A DNA stretch of 64,000 nt from Paenibacillus sp. FSL M7-0420. Its GTDB lineage: Bacteria; Bacillota; Bacilli; Paenibacillales; Paenibacillaceae. Position numbers and translations under genes: made by a program. This document shows, piece after piece, positions 46,442 through 55,688 of this stretch; position 1 is the first letter of the stretch; every line of letters begins with the position of its first letter. The notes below the pieces were generated by a model, which worked only from the letters and a program-made list of their open reading frames with translations, did no database searches and was not told where the DNA came from. The stretch lies in assembly GCF_038002345.1 (NCBI RefSeq), contig NZ_JBBOCJ010000001.1, forward strand, positions 620,001 through 684,000, read 5' to 3'.

Positions 46442-47194
46442 CTATTTCTTGCCAAGCTGGGCGGTGAAATACGCCTTAAGCTCTGCCAGCTTCCGGGGGT
46501 CCGCCAGGGCATCCTCCGCAGGGAAATAATGCTCGGCGACCAGTTCCCAGGTAGGGACGATTTTCTGGGCGGTCATCGCTTTGATAGCGATCTTAACCGT
46601 CTTGCGCTCCCTGGCGTTCGAGAAGGTATCGACATAATGCTGCGACCGCGCAAAGTCCAGCTCGCTGAAGACTGCACGGAAGATCTCCGCCGTCATCTTG
46701 GCATCGTCCAGCGCGCGGTGAGCGGAGCCGGAAGGCTCCAGGCCGAAGAGGGCCATCGCCCCTTCGACGCTGATGTCGTTACTGAGGCCGCGGGCGCGCA
46801 GGACGCCCTTGAGCAGATCGAAGTAGGTGGCCTCCATCCAGTAGGCATCATCCATCTTGTGCATCCGCACATCCTGGATAATCCGCTTCATATCCTCGCC
46901 GCCCCAGGTTAAGAGCAGCACTCCGTCAGCACTCTGGTCAAGCCACGCTCTAAAGGCGGTAATGACCTTCGGGAACCGGCTGGCGACGTCGATATCCTCC
47001 TGGGGGATGCCGGTTTTTTTCTTGATGAATGAATTCAGGGTGGAGAAGTATATGGGTCTGATTAAGGCTGAGAATTCATCCTTAACCTGCAATGAAGCGT
47101 CTAACCGGACCGCTCCGATCTCAATGACCTCCATGGGATGCTCGCTGGCAAATTTGCGGCCGTTGAATTCGATGTCCAGAATAATATAATCCAC
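46442..47194 (-). CDS. 3'-5' exonuclease, DEDDh type
   Basis: The 250-residue protein has an exonuclease domain with metal ligands Asp7 and Glu9 (ILDIEFNG), a second Asp in SADGVLLLTWGGEDMKR and the His-x4-Asp motif in SAHRALDDAKMTAEIF. It belongs to the ERI-1/KapD-like ribonuclease and polymerase-proofreading superfamily, which trims 3' ends of RNA or DNA. The GTG at 47194 has GGAGG eight bases upstream; the longer frame to 47347 has no ribosome site. It has its own terminator. The specific nucleic-acid substrate is unknown. Confidence 0.85.
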   Translation of the reverse strand: MDYIILDIEFNGRKFASEHPMEVIEIGAVRLDASLQVKDEFSALIRPIYFSTLNSFIKKKTGIPQEDIDVASRFPKVITAFRAWLDQSADGVLLLTWGGEDMKRIIQDVRMHKMDDAYWMEATYFDLLKGVLRARGLSNDISVEGAMALFGLEPSGSAHRALDDAKMTAEIFRAVFSELDFARSQHYVDTFSNARERKTVKIAIKAMTAQKIVPTWELVAEHYFPAEDALADPRKLAELKAYFTAQLGKK

Positions 47195-47407
47195 AGGTAA
47201 TGCCTCCGTTTCAGTGACTGGCGCCAAGATTGCCCGGAAATGCGCCGACCCTTCTATTTTAGCAAAAAAAGCGCTGTACAGATACCGGATGCCCTGTATC
47301 AGCACAAATTTGAATTTTCGGCCGGGGGAACGTGTTGATATCTGCAAAATTGGGTAATGAACAAGATAATCTGTCGAATAGAGCTATTGAGGCAAGGAGG
47401 GAAGGCC

Positions 47408-47827
47408 ATGAAGCTGTATGTAACCGTCAAAAGCCTGGGGAAACGCAAGGCGGTGCTGGAGCGGAAGGAGCTGCTGCTTGCGTCCCATCCGCAGACGCTT
47501 CGCGCGCTAATCTCGGAGATTGTAGCCGGGCAGGTGCAGGCGATGCGGGAGCGCCAGGAGCAGGGGGAGCTGATCCCCTACCTGACCGCAAGTGAAATTG
47601 CGGAGCAGGGCGATAACGGCAAGGTCGGGTTCGGCACAGTGTACAGTGAGACGAAGCCTGAGGTAGAGCAGGCTACGGCAGCGGCACTGCTTGCTTTTGA
47701 AGACGGATTGTATAAGGTGTTCGTGCAGGAAGAGGAATGCTCCGCGCTGGATGAGCCGCTGAGGCTCGAAGAGGGCGATGAGCTGACGCTGATCCGGTTC
47801 ACGATGCTGGCAGGAAGATTATGGTGA
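47408..47827 (+). CDS. Conserved small protein coupled to a DUF4132 protein
   Basis: This 139-residue protein of unknown function is acidic at its C-terminus. It begins MKLYVTVKSLGKRKAVLERKE and ends in a strand-rich tail around LTLIRFTMLAGRLW. The ATG at 47408 follows AAGGAGGGAAGG; an upstream ATG at 47357 is weaker. Only 13 bp separate it from the giant DUF4132 gene, so they are co-transcribed and probably work together. No family name is assigned. Confidence 0.75.
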   Translation: MKLYVTVKSLGKRKAVLERKELLLASHPQTLRALISEIVAGQVQAMRERQEQGELIPYLTASEIAEQGDNGKVGFGTVYSETKPEVEQATAAALLAFEDGLYKVFVQEEECSALDEPLRLEEGDELTLIRFTMLAGRLW

Positions 47828-47840
47828 GGGAGATGACAGG

Positions 47841-50800
47841 ATGAAGTTCGGAAATGCAGAGTGGGAGACTCAGTGGTACGAAGAGATCGAGAGTAAAGCG
47901 AAGGGGCTCAAAGGGGAAGGCGCAGAGCTTGCACCTCTGCTGGCCGAGTTCAGCAAGACCCGCTACCTCCATGAAGGGGAGGATTCGCTGGACCGCTTCA
48001 TGGCTATACTGGAAGCGCGTGCAGACGCTGCCCGGAGTGATTTTGCCGGTTACTGGGAGCCTCTGTTCCAAGTCATGCAGCAGCTGTACAGCACACATAC
48101 TGTTGAGCTTGCCCGTTACATAGTTAATCATGCAGTGGAGTACCCTTATGCCATAGGGTATCTGCGCCGGCCGTTCCGTACCCGGGAGGTTCAGCCGCAC
48201 CGGCTGCAGATTCTCCGTAAAATCAATGCTCTGATCTATATGGAGATGGTTGAATTCTCGCTGCCGGAATATTTCAAGGGCAATCTGGATAAAGACTACA
48301 GTACCTCCTACCGTGTGGATGTGGCTGTTCCGGATGTAGTCGCCTATGAGCTGGACCGCGGCGGCAGCGGCATGGAGGATCTGCTCAAGGAAGCCGTATA
48401 TGGAGATAACCAGGCGGCGCAGCTTAGTCACAGTATGCTGAAGGGCGTGTTCCTCAGCCACAATCAGTCGGCTATGCATATGGTAGGCGAGCTGCTGGTT
48501 GCTGCCCGTCTGCAGGAGGGGCTGCGGCAGTCGATTGTCGAACGGATGGATGAGGGGACGATTGAGAATAACCTCTATATGCTGAAGGTGATTCTCGACA
48601 ATGATCTCGTGCGCTACAGCTCGGTGGTTCGTGCCCTGGGCGTATGGACAGGCATGGGCCTGGAAGCGCAGAACCAGCGGGTGGCGAAGCAACTGGTAGA
48701 AGGTGCCTATCAGGTGCTGACGGATGAAGCGCTGCGCGAGGAATGGCTGACCAGTGAGAATGCCAACCATGTCTACCTGGGCTTGTGGGGGACGGCAGTC
48801 TATGAGGAGAATGACCTGATCGGCAAGGTTGACGTTCTCATGGAGCAGGGACAGTTGTACCAGAAGATTGTAGCCCAGTATGTGCTCTCGAACAGCCAGA
48901 ACCAGGAGGTCCGCCTGCGCAGCGCCCGGCAGCATCTGAACGGGCAGGAGCCGGAGCTGCTGTACTGGATTCTGATGAACTACAACTACGATTATGACCG
49001 GATGTGGAGAGGGCCGAAGGATAACGGTCCACGAATCGAGGTCAGAACCAGCCCCCAGCTTGCGGATAAAAGCGAGCGGCAGCGCGACTTCAGCCTGCTG
49101 AAGGACATCTTCCTGAATCCGGACAGCCGGGAGCAGAGCGGTCCGTCCAAGGTGCTGGACTTCGTGCAGATTAACTATACCCGTGATCTGCCGGTACAGA
49201 AGATGCTCTATCTGATCTCTTATGACATGGACCCGGCCTGGGTGAACGAACTGCTTGCCCATAAGGACAAGCTGAGCCCGGATATGCGCGGGGAGCTGCT
49301 GAACTACTTCGTGCAGGATGCAGAGGATGCTGTGCAGCGCGAATTCATCTTCGCCAGCCTCTCCGACAAAAGCATGAAGAACCGCGAGCTTGCGCTGAAG
49401 CTGGCGCAGGAGCTGACGCTGGCGGAGGATGAGCTGCTGATGGCGGAAGGGCTGTTGAAGCTCAAGACCGGCACGCTGCGCCAGAGCGTCACCCTCATGC
49501 TGCTGAATCAGCCGGAGGAAACGCTGGAGGCTTCCATCCGCAGGCTCGTGCAAGGCAAGAATGCCTTGCAGCGGCAGGCGGGGCTTGAGATTATGACGGT
49601 GCTGTTCGAGGATGAAGAGCGGCAGGCGCTGTTCGAAGCCGTGCGGCCGCTGGCGGAGGAGCTGGTGAAGCCTTCTGACCAGGAGCGTGAGCTGATCGGA
49701 AGGCTGAGCCGGAAGAACGAGTATACCAAGGCGAACGGCTTCGGCTTGTTCGATCCGAAGCAGACGGAGGAATGGCTGGCTCAGCGGCCGGCAGCGGACG
49801 GATTCGAGTGGGATCAGGTGTTCAAGCTCTCGCTGGAGCAGATCAAGAAGTTTCTTAAGGATCTGGACAACACCGTTCACAAGCACCGCGATGTGGAGTA
49901 TGAGGTGGAATACTACAGCGGATATAAGGATACGCTGCTGATCGGGACCAATCTCAGACCGCTGCAGGGGTACTTATTGAACCATGAGGAGAGTGGCAAA
50001 TCCGCTCTCGGGCAGTACCCGTTGCATGAGGTATGGGCTGAATATTGGGACAAGAGCGGCTGGAGCGCCCGGGATCTGATGGAGCTGAACTTCTATATGA
50101 GCCTGGAAGAGCTGGATGAGACCCTGGATAACTATGACGGTTATGATACGATGGGCATCGATGACGATGAACTCAGCAAGCAGAAGCTGCTGTCCGGCTG
50201 GCGTAAGGCGTTCGCGGCTAAGATCTACCCGCTGGAGCAGCTCGAGGCTGTGATGAAGCTGGTGGACAAGCTGAAGTACAGATGGCAGGTGGAATCGCTG
50301 CTGGATGCGTTCCGTGCCGACCACAAGAGCCCGGAGAGCTTCCGGTTGGTAAATGGTGCGGTGAATGCCCTGGTGGCTGCCTTCCCCGAAGAGAAGCTGG
50401 CGGCGGACTGGCCCTTCCTCTCGGTTCTGGCTGATCCTTGGATCGATATGGTCCAGAAGCTGTGGAAGGGACCGGAGGAGTTCAAGGAGATGTTCCGTAC
50501 CTGCTACAGGTTCGAGAGGATCAGCGGCGGCGAAGAGCGGGACAGCATCATCGGGCTGAAGCACTATGTCGAGGCCTTCACTGGTGGCATCATCCGCGAG
50601 GAGACGCTGCTTAAGGAGCTGCTGCTGAGTACGGATGCACGCAACCATATGAGTTGGATCAGTTCACGCAGATACGATTGGATTGAGAACAGTCCAGAGA
50701 TGGTTGCACTGCGTACACGGATCATCGACCGTCTGCTGGCGGTTGAGCTGGGGCGCGGCGACCTGCCGACCGAAGTGACCGGCATGACGATGGGGCTGCA

Positions 50801-52826
50801 GCGGATAGAGGGCCTGGAGTATTGTATTCGTATCCTGTCAGGGCTGAACAAGGATACCTTCGTGCGCGGGTACGTGTATGGCTATGGCAACAATATTACG
50901 AAGAAGGAATCCTTCAGCCATCTGCTGAAGGTATGTTATCCGCGCGAGGGCGATAATGCGGAGCTGCTGAAGACCTTGCTGCAGGAGTACAAGCTGTCCG
51001 ATCAAAAGCTGCTGGAAGCCGCCATGTACGCCCCGCAGTGGATCGAGATCATTGCCGGATACCTGGGCTGGGAAGGGCTGCGCAGCGGGGCCTGGTACTT
51101 CCATGCCCACATCAACGAGAGCTTCTCGGCCGAGAAGGAGACAGTGGTGGCGCATTACTCGCCGATCACCCCGCAGGAGTTCAATGACGGCGCCTTCGAT
51201 GTGAATTGGTTCCAATCAGCTTATGAGGCGCTTGGCCAGGAACGGTTCGAGCTGCTCTATGATTGTGCCAAATATATCTCCGCCGGTGCGAACCACCGCC
51301 GCTCCCAGCTGTTCGCCGATGCTACGCTCGGCAAGCTGAGCCTGAAGGAGATGAAGGAATCGGTGGAGCAGAAGCGGAATAAAGAGCATCTGCTCAGCTA
51401 CAGCCTGATTCCGCTGGAGGCAGACCGAGAGAAGGATATCCGCGGGCGGTATGAATTCATCCAGCGCTTCCTGGCGGAGAGCAAGCAGTTCGGCGCACAG
51501 CGCCGCGCCAGCGAAGGCGCTGTGGCGCAGATTGCGCTCGGCAACCTGGCGCGCAATGCCGGATATGCCGATGTCACCCGCCTGATCTGGGATATGGAGG
51601 CGCGCAAGCTGGACGACTATGCCGCGTACTTCGAGCCTTATGCTCTGGATGACGAGACTTATGTCTCGCTCAGCATCGACGAGGAAGGGCAAAGCGATGT
51701 TGTGGTGACCAGCAAGGGCAAGGCGCTGAAGTCGGTGCCCGCGCGCTTCAAGAAGCATGAGCGGATCGAAGCGCTGAAGGAGGCCAAGAGCGACCTGACC
51801 GGCCAGTTCCGCCGCGCCCGCGCTGAGCTGGAGCGGTCGATGGCGTCCGGCGGCACCTTCACGCCGGAGGAGATTGCCGGGCTGAGCCGGAATCCGGTGC
51901 TGGCTCCGCTGATCAGCAAGCTGGTGCTGAAGAGCGGCGATGCGCTGGGGTATTATGATGCGGACCAGGGCGCGTTGGTAAGCCCGGCGGGTGAGCGGCA
52001 GGCCGTGGACACCGGGGCGGTGCTGCAGATTGCCCATCCGCTGGACTTCTACCGCAGCGGACAATGGAGCCTGTACCAGAAGGACCTGTTCGACCGCCAG
52101 GAGCGGCAGCCGTTCAAGCAGGTCTTCCGCGAGCTGTATCTGCCGAATGAGGATGAGCTGGCCCAGGGCGTGCTGTCCCGCCGTTATGCCGGCCATCAGG
52201 TGCAGCCGAGCAAGACAGTCGCCCTCCTGAAGGGGCGGCAGTGGACGGTCAGCTATGAGGAAGGGCTGCAGAAGGTGTTCTATGCCGAGAACCTGATCGT
52301 CCGGCTCTATGCCATGGCGGATTGGTTCTCGCCAGCGGATACGGAAGCGCCGACACTGGAGACAGTGCAGTTCTTCGACCGGAAGACCTACAAGGGCGTG
52401 CCGCTGGATCAGGTGCCGCCCGTGCTGTTCTCGGAGGTTATGCGGGATGTGGATCTCGTCGTCAGCGTAGCCCATGTCGGCGGCGTCGATCCGGAAGCCA
52501 GCCTGACGACTGTCGAGATGCGCCGCGTGATCGTTAACGAGTCGCTGCGGCTGCTGAAGATTGAGAACGTCCGGCTGGACGGCAATTATGCGCGGATTGA
52601 CGGTACGCTCGGCGAGTATGCCGTGCATCTGGGCAGCGGCCAGGCGTACAAGCAGGCCGCGGGCGCCCTGTCCATTATTCCGGTGCATTCGCAGCACCGG
52701 GGGCGGTTGTTCCTGCCGTTCCTGGACGAGGACCCGCGCACAGCGGAGGTCCTCTCCAAGGTCGTTCTGCTGGCCGATGACACGAAGATCAAAGACCCGC
52801 AGATTCTGTCGCAGTTGAGCAGCTGA
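47841..52826 (+). CDS. Giant DUF4132 protein, 1661 residues
   Basis: The protein has no signal peptide or membrane segment and is rich in alpha-helical, Leu- and Glu-rich repeats (HEAT/ARM-like, for example VALRTRIIDRLLAVELGRGDL). The C-terminal part, from about residue 1300 (FKKHERIEALKEAKSDLTGQFRRARAELERSM), matches the DUF4132 domain, as in E. coli YehI and MolR-like proteins. The function is not established. GAGGGAGATGACAGG precedes the ATG. The gene spans nearly 5 kb with no internal frameshift. The neighbouring 139-residue protein is probably its partner. Confidence 0.85.
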   Translation: MKFGNAEWETQWYEEIESKAKGLKGEGAELAPLLAEFSKTRYLHEGEDSLDRFMAILEARADAARSDFAGYWEPLFQVMQQLYSTHTVELARYIVNHAVEYPYAIGYLRRPFRTREVQPHRLQILRKINALIYMEMVEFSLPEYFKGNLDKDYSTSYRVDVAVPDVVAYELDRGGSGMEDLLKEAVYGDNQAAQLSHSMLKGVFLSHNQSAMHMVGELLVAARLQEGLRQSIVERMDEGTIENNLYMLKVILDNDLVRYSSVVRALGVWTGMGLEAQNQRVAKQLVEGAYQVLTDEALREEWLTSENANHVYLGLWGTAVYEENDLIGKVDVLMEQGQLYQKIVAQYVLSNSQNQEVRLRSARQHLNGQEPELLYWILMNYNYDYDRMWRGPKDNGPRIEVRTSPQLADKSERQRDFSLLKDIFLNPDSREQSGPSKVLDFVQINYTRDLPVQKMLYLISYDMDPAWVNELLAHKDKLSPDMRGELLNYFVQDAEDAVQREFIFASLSDKSMKNRELALKLAQELTLAEDELLMAEGLLKLKTGTLRQSVTLMLLNQPEETLEASIRRLVQGKNALQRQAGLEIMTVLFEDEERQALFEAVRPLAEELVKPSDQERELIGRLSRKNEYTKANGFGLFDPKQTEEWLAQRPAADGFEWDQVFKLSLEQIKKFLKDLDNTVHKHRDVEYEVEYYSGYKDTLLIGTNLRPLQGYLLNHEESGKSALGQYPLHEVWAEYWDKSGWSARDLMELNFYMSLEELDETLDNYDGYDTMGIDDDELSKQKLLSGWRKAFAAKIYPLEQLEAVMKLVDKLKYRWQVESLLDAFRADHKSPESFRLVNGAVNALVAAFPEEKLAADWPFLSVLADPWIDMVQKLWKGPEEFKEMFRTCYRFERISGGEERDSIIGLKHYVEAFTGGIIREETLLKELLLSTDARNHMSWISSRRYDWIENSPEMVALRTRIIDRLLAVELGRGDLPTEVTGMTMGLQRIEGLEYCIRILSGLNKDTFVRGYVYGYGNNITKKESFSHLLKVCYPREGDNAELLKTLLQEYKLSDQKLLEAAMYAPQWIEIIAGYLGWEGLRSGAWYFHAHINESFSAEKETVVAHYSPITPQEFNDGAFDVNWFQSAYEALGQERFELLYDCAKYISAGANHRRSQLFADATLGKLSLKEMKESVEQKRNKEHLLSYSLIPLEADREKDIRGRYEFIQRFLAESKQFGAQRRASEGAVAQIALGNLARNAGYADVTRLIWDMEARKLDDYAAYFEPYALDDETYVSLSIDEEGQSDVVVTSKGKALKSVPARFKKHERIEALKEAKSDLTGQFRRARAELERSMASGGTFTPEEIAGLSRNPVLAPLISKLVLKSGDALGYYDADQGALVSPAGERQAVDTGAVLQIAHPLDFYRSGQWSLYQKDLFDRQERQPFKQVFRELYLPNEDELAQGVLSRRYAGHQVQPSKTVALLKGRQWTVSYEEGLQKVFYAENLIVRLYAMADWFSPADTEAPTLETVQFFDRKTYKGVPLDQVPPVLFSEVMRDVDLVVSVAHVGGVDPEASLTTVEMRRVIVNESLRLLKIENVRLDGNYARIDGTLGEYAVHLGSGQAYKQAAGALSIIPVHSQHRGRLFLPFLDEDPRTAEVLSKVVLLADDTKIKDPQILSQLSS

Positions 52827-52889
52827 ACTGCTGGGCAGTAAGTGGTAAGAGCTGAGGGCTAAGCGTCTGCTTAGCCAGGGGATATATGG

Positions 52890-52924
52890 CACCGGCGCTG
52901 GAAATATAGCGCCGGTGTTTTTTG
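52890..52924 (+). terminator. Terminator after the DUF4132 gene
   Basis: CACCGGCGCT pairs with AGCGCCGGTG over an eight-base loop, followed by seven Ts. A smaller hairpin GGCTAAGC/GCTTAGCC precedes it at 52858-52877. Confidence 0.9.
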
Positions 52925-52975
52925 GTGCGGGGGAGAGAAGGTGCCTCTTCTGGCTGGGGGAGGGTTCGTGTGCCG

Positions 52976-53127
52976 AATGTAATCGAAAAACCGACCACAT
53001 TTTGCTGGCGAGGGGTACCTGGACGGAATGTAATCGGAAAACTGATCACATTTTGCTAGTGAGGGGCGCGTGGGCGGAATGTAATCGAAAAACCGATCAC
53101 ATTTTGCTGGCGAGGGTGCGTTTGCCA
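52976..53127 (+). repeat. Three tandem copies of the 51-bp palindromic repeat, different linkers
   Basis: Units start GAATGTAATCG at 52976, 53027 and 53078, exactly 51 bp apart. They carry ACCACATTTT or ATCACATTTT in place of the perfect palindrome arm and linkers such as GCTGGCGAGGGG that differ from those at 6844. The spacing is the same as in the larger array. The region 52925-53288 has no gene. Confidence 0.93.
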
Positions 53128-53288
53128 AATGATATCTGTCAATCGGCCGGATGATATTTTTTCGCAATTGCGCATTTTTGTATTTGGATTCTTGGACTAT
53201 AATGCTACTTTTGTAGAATGAAAGGGAGAAAAAGCAGGGAATCAGTGAGGCTATGGCGAATTTTGGAGGGGAAAGTGAGGAATAAGCA

Positions 53289-55409
53289 ATGAAGAACAAG
53301 CTCCGCCGAAATCTGCAGTCTTTGCAAGACGCATACGCATCATTATGCGGATTGACAATTATTATTACCGATCAAGCGGACAAACGAATAACAGAACCCT
53401 CCGGCTTAACCGAGATGGCATCTCTGTTGTTCGGTTCTCCTTGTGCAACCGCTGAACATGCAATTGCGAACCTGCTGGAAAAAGTCAGGAATGTATCGAA
53501 AACTATTGTCTATGAGACCCGCTCCGGGCTGAAAATGCTGGTTACCTCCATCGGGCTCAGTAAGCAAAGGCCCTATTATATTCTGACAGGCGTCTGGGTG
53601 GACGGTTGTACGAAAGAGCTGATTACCGGAAGGATTCATGAAACCGTTCCCTCCGGGGAATGGGAGGACTGGATTCAAGCTCTGGATAAGGTGCCGGTAT
53701 TGGATCAGGAGGGCGTCGCCCGGATTATCAGCCAATTGGATATACTGGCTGATACCGTGCAGGCCCTGCTTGAACGGGAGCAGGGCGGAGAATATTCTGC
53801 GTATGACCTGCAGCTTATGAATCTGATTTATCTGCTGGACCCGGCAAGCCCGGAGTGGCTGCAAGGAATACTGGGCATTGTGGTGCGTATTCTTGGAGTA
53901 GAATTTGCGGGCTATGCCATGAATGCAGCAGACGGGGACCAATTCACAGTGGTGGAGACAACCGGTATGCCTAAGGATAACTCCCTGCAGGGGGCTTCTT
54001 TTTTTTACGGTGAGGGATTTCTGGGACAGGTGGGACTCTCCAAGCAAATGGGGTACTGGAGGAATGCTGACCGCGATCTCCGGATTTCTTTTTTTGCTGC
54101 CCATGGGGTTAGGCCTAAGGTGTTAATCTGCTATCCCATCAAATACAAGGACAAGCTGTATGGATTATTGTATGCCGGAGACCCGGTCCGCCCGGAGCTG
54201 ACGGAGGAGCAGGCGGATATGGGCATGCTGGTGGCCCATCAGCTCGCTGCTTCTATGTATCATATGGAGAGCGAAGCGCTATATGAACGTCAAAAGAAGA
54301 GGCATGATACTTATAAAGAAATTGTCCAAGGGATTCTGGTTACTCAGGATAAGGAGGATTACCTGCAGCTGTTCATTGAGTTTTTTCAGCAGCAGCTAGG
54401 CAGTCCGTTCATGTGCTTGTTATTACATACGCCTGACGAAGCCGGACTGAGGATCTATTCTTCCTCTTCTGCTCCGAATGAGCGGTACACCGTCTACGCA
54501 GAAGATGCTGAACAGATCTATTTCGCTGACGGGATACCGGGGTTCAATCTGCTGAACAAGCCGATCCGGCGTGAATGGAAGAGCTGGCAGCTGGTAGAGC
54601 ATCCTATGGTATTTGAACAAAGGCTGCTGGGGTTATTCACGGTCCAGTTCAGAGATGAGGGGCAGCGGCGGGAATATGAAACGATTTTTCATATGACCAA
54701 TGTGCTGCTAGTGACCAAGCTGCTTGTGCAGCAGCCTGGCGCTGTGCCCTCCAGGGCGGACATTATGCGGCTGTTGCGGGATACGCTGCTGACGCAGGAG
54801 CCGATAGCGCATAGCAGAGCTGCGGAGATTCAAAGACTTGCACAGGACTTGCTGGAGCCACTAAATCACTCTGCTGAGGAGATTGAATGGATCGGCCATG
54901 CCGCATTCCTCGCTCCATATCCTATAGGGCTGCTCCGTGAATATTTGGGTGACATCCCCGCGGTATGCATTCTGCGTCATATGCATTATTACCTGTTGGC
55001 TTACAATGGAGAAGAGGATGCAGGAGAAAGTTCCCATCTGTACTTGGCGAAGGTCTTGCTTATGCTCACGAAGTATACGGAGCAAGGCGGCAGGCAATGG
55101 AAGGAAACACTTCCTATACCCATAGCCGAACCGCTGATGCGGTCCTTTGAACAACTGATAGCTCCTTCGCCGGTCGCAGCGCAGGAAGTGGGAGGCGTAC
55201 GGTTTACTACCCGGGAAAGGGATATCCTGGATGGTCTGCTGACGGGCCTCAATAACAAGCAAATTGCGGAGAGGCTGTTTATCAGTACGCATACTGTCAA
55301 GAATCACATCACCAAAATATATGAAAAGCTCGGTGTACATAGCAGATCACAGGCCATCTCTCACATGTATCAAGCCACAGGCAAAACAGATTTTCTAAGA
55401 AAGCAATGA
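53289..55409 (+). CDS. LuxR-type regulator with PocR- and GAF-like sensor domains
   Basis: The 706-residue cytoplasmic protein has an N-terminal PocR-type ligand domain (LCGLTIIITDQADKRITEPSG, residues about 10-130) and one or two GAF-like domains in the middle (GEGFLGQVGLSKQ and the second ELYERQKKR segment). A LuxR helix-turn-helix closes it (FTTRERDILDGLLTGLNNKQIAERLFISTHTVKNHI). It probably senses a small ligand and regulates the adjacent chemosensory genes. GGAGGGGAAAGTGAGG precedes the ATG. The first GAF region might be mis-assigned; the HTH is certain. Confidence 0.85.
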   Translation: MKNKLRRNLQSLQDAYASLCGLTIIITDQADKRITEPSGLTEMASLLFGSPCATAEHAIANLLEKVRNVSKTIVYETRSGLKMLVTSIGLSKQRPYYILTGVWVDGCTKELITGRIHETVPSGEWEDWIQALDKVPVLDQEGVARIISQLDILADTVQALLEREQGGEYSAYDLQLMNLIYLLDPASPEWLQGILGIVVRILGVEFAGYAMNAADGDQFTVVETTGMPKDNSLQGASFFYGEGFLGQVGLSKQMGYWRNADRDLRISFFAAHGVRPKVLICYPIKYKDKLYGLLYAGDPVRPELTEEQADMGMLVAHQLAASMYHMESEALYERQKKRHDTYKEIVQGILVTQDKEDYLQLFIEFFQQQLGSPFMCLLLHTPDEAGLRIYSSSSAPNERYTVYAEDAEQIYFADGIPGFNLLNKPIRREWKSWQLVEHPMVFEQRLLGLFTVQFRDEGQRREYETIFHMTNVLLVTKLLVQQPGAVPSRADIMRLLRDTLLTQEPIAHSRAAEIQRLAQDLLEPLNHSAEEIEWIGHAAFLAPYPIGLLREYLGDIPAVCILRHMHYYLLAYNGEEDAGESSHLYLAKVLLMLTKYTEQGGRQWKETLPIPIAEPLMRSFEQLIAPSPVAAQEVGGVRFTTRERDILDGLLTGLNNKQIAERLFISTHTVKNHITKIYEKLGVHSRSQAISHMYQATGKTDFLRKQ

Positions 55410-55414
55410 TTACG

Positions 55415-55442
55415 CAGCATGTAAGCGTACATTGCTTTTTTT
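55415..55442 (+). terminator. Terminator after the LuxR-type regulator gene
   Basis: GCATGTA pairs with TACATTGC over AGCG with one bulge, followed by seven Ts. The stem is short but the T-run is strong. Confidence 0.7.
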
Positions 55443-55497
55443 GTGCAAATATAAGAATTTATAGGTTTCACGCTATAAATTATCCTTCTATTTCTCG

Positions 55498-55547
55498 CTG
55501 AAACGAATGCCGTCCTTTAAAAGGACGGCAAAGCCGTTTCCACTTGA
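55498..55547 (+). repeat. Intergenic hairpin repeat, copy 2 (partner at 3225)
   Basis: The segment starts TGAAACGAATGCCGTCC, has the core AAAAGGACGGCAAAGCCGTTT and ends CCACTTG. It matches the segment at 3225-3273 in the core and right half. The inverted repeat GCCGTCCTTT/AAAGGACGGC makes a perfect hairpin. The rest of the 279-bp gap before the MCP gene is unexplained. Confidence 0.75.
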
Positions 55548-55688
55548 TAAAGGAAAGAAGGCCTGTAGAATACAGGAAGATTATGTCGAAACTTAGGAAC
55601 CAGTGGCGATAGGCGCAGAGGTCATACGTTATTCATAATAGGGGAAGCTTTGTAGGCTCGACAAAATACATATTGAGGAGTGCTTCAT

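Noticed and set aside
47799..49886. A 695-codon leftward frame opposite the DUF4132 gene, and the 594-codon one at 51216-53000
   Set aside because: They are shadows caused by GC-biased third positions; the forward frame is a single uninterrupted family member.
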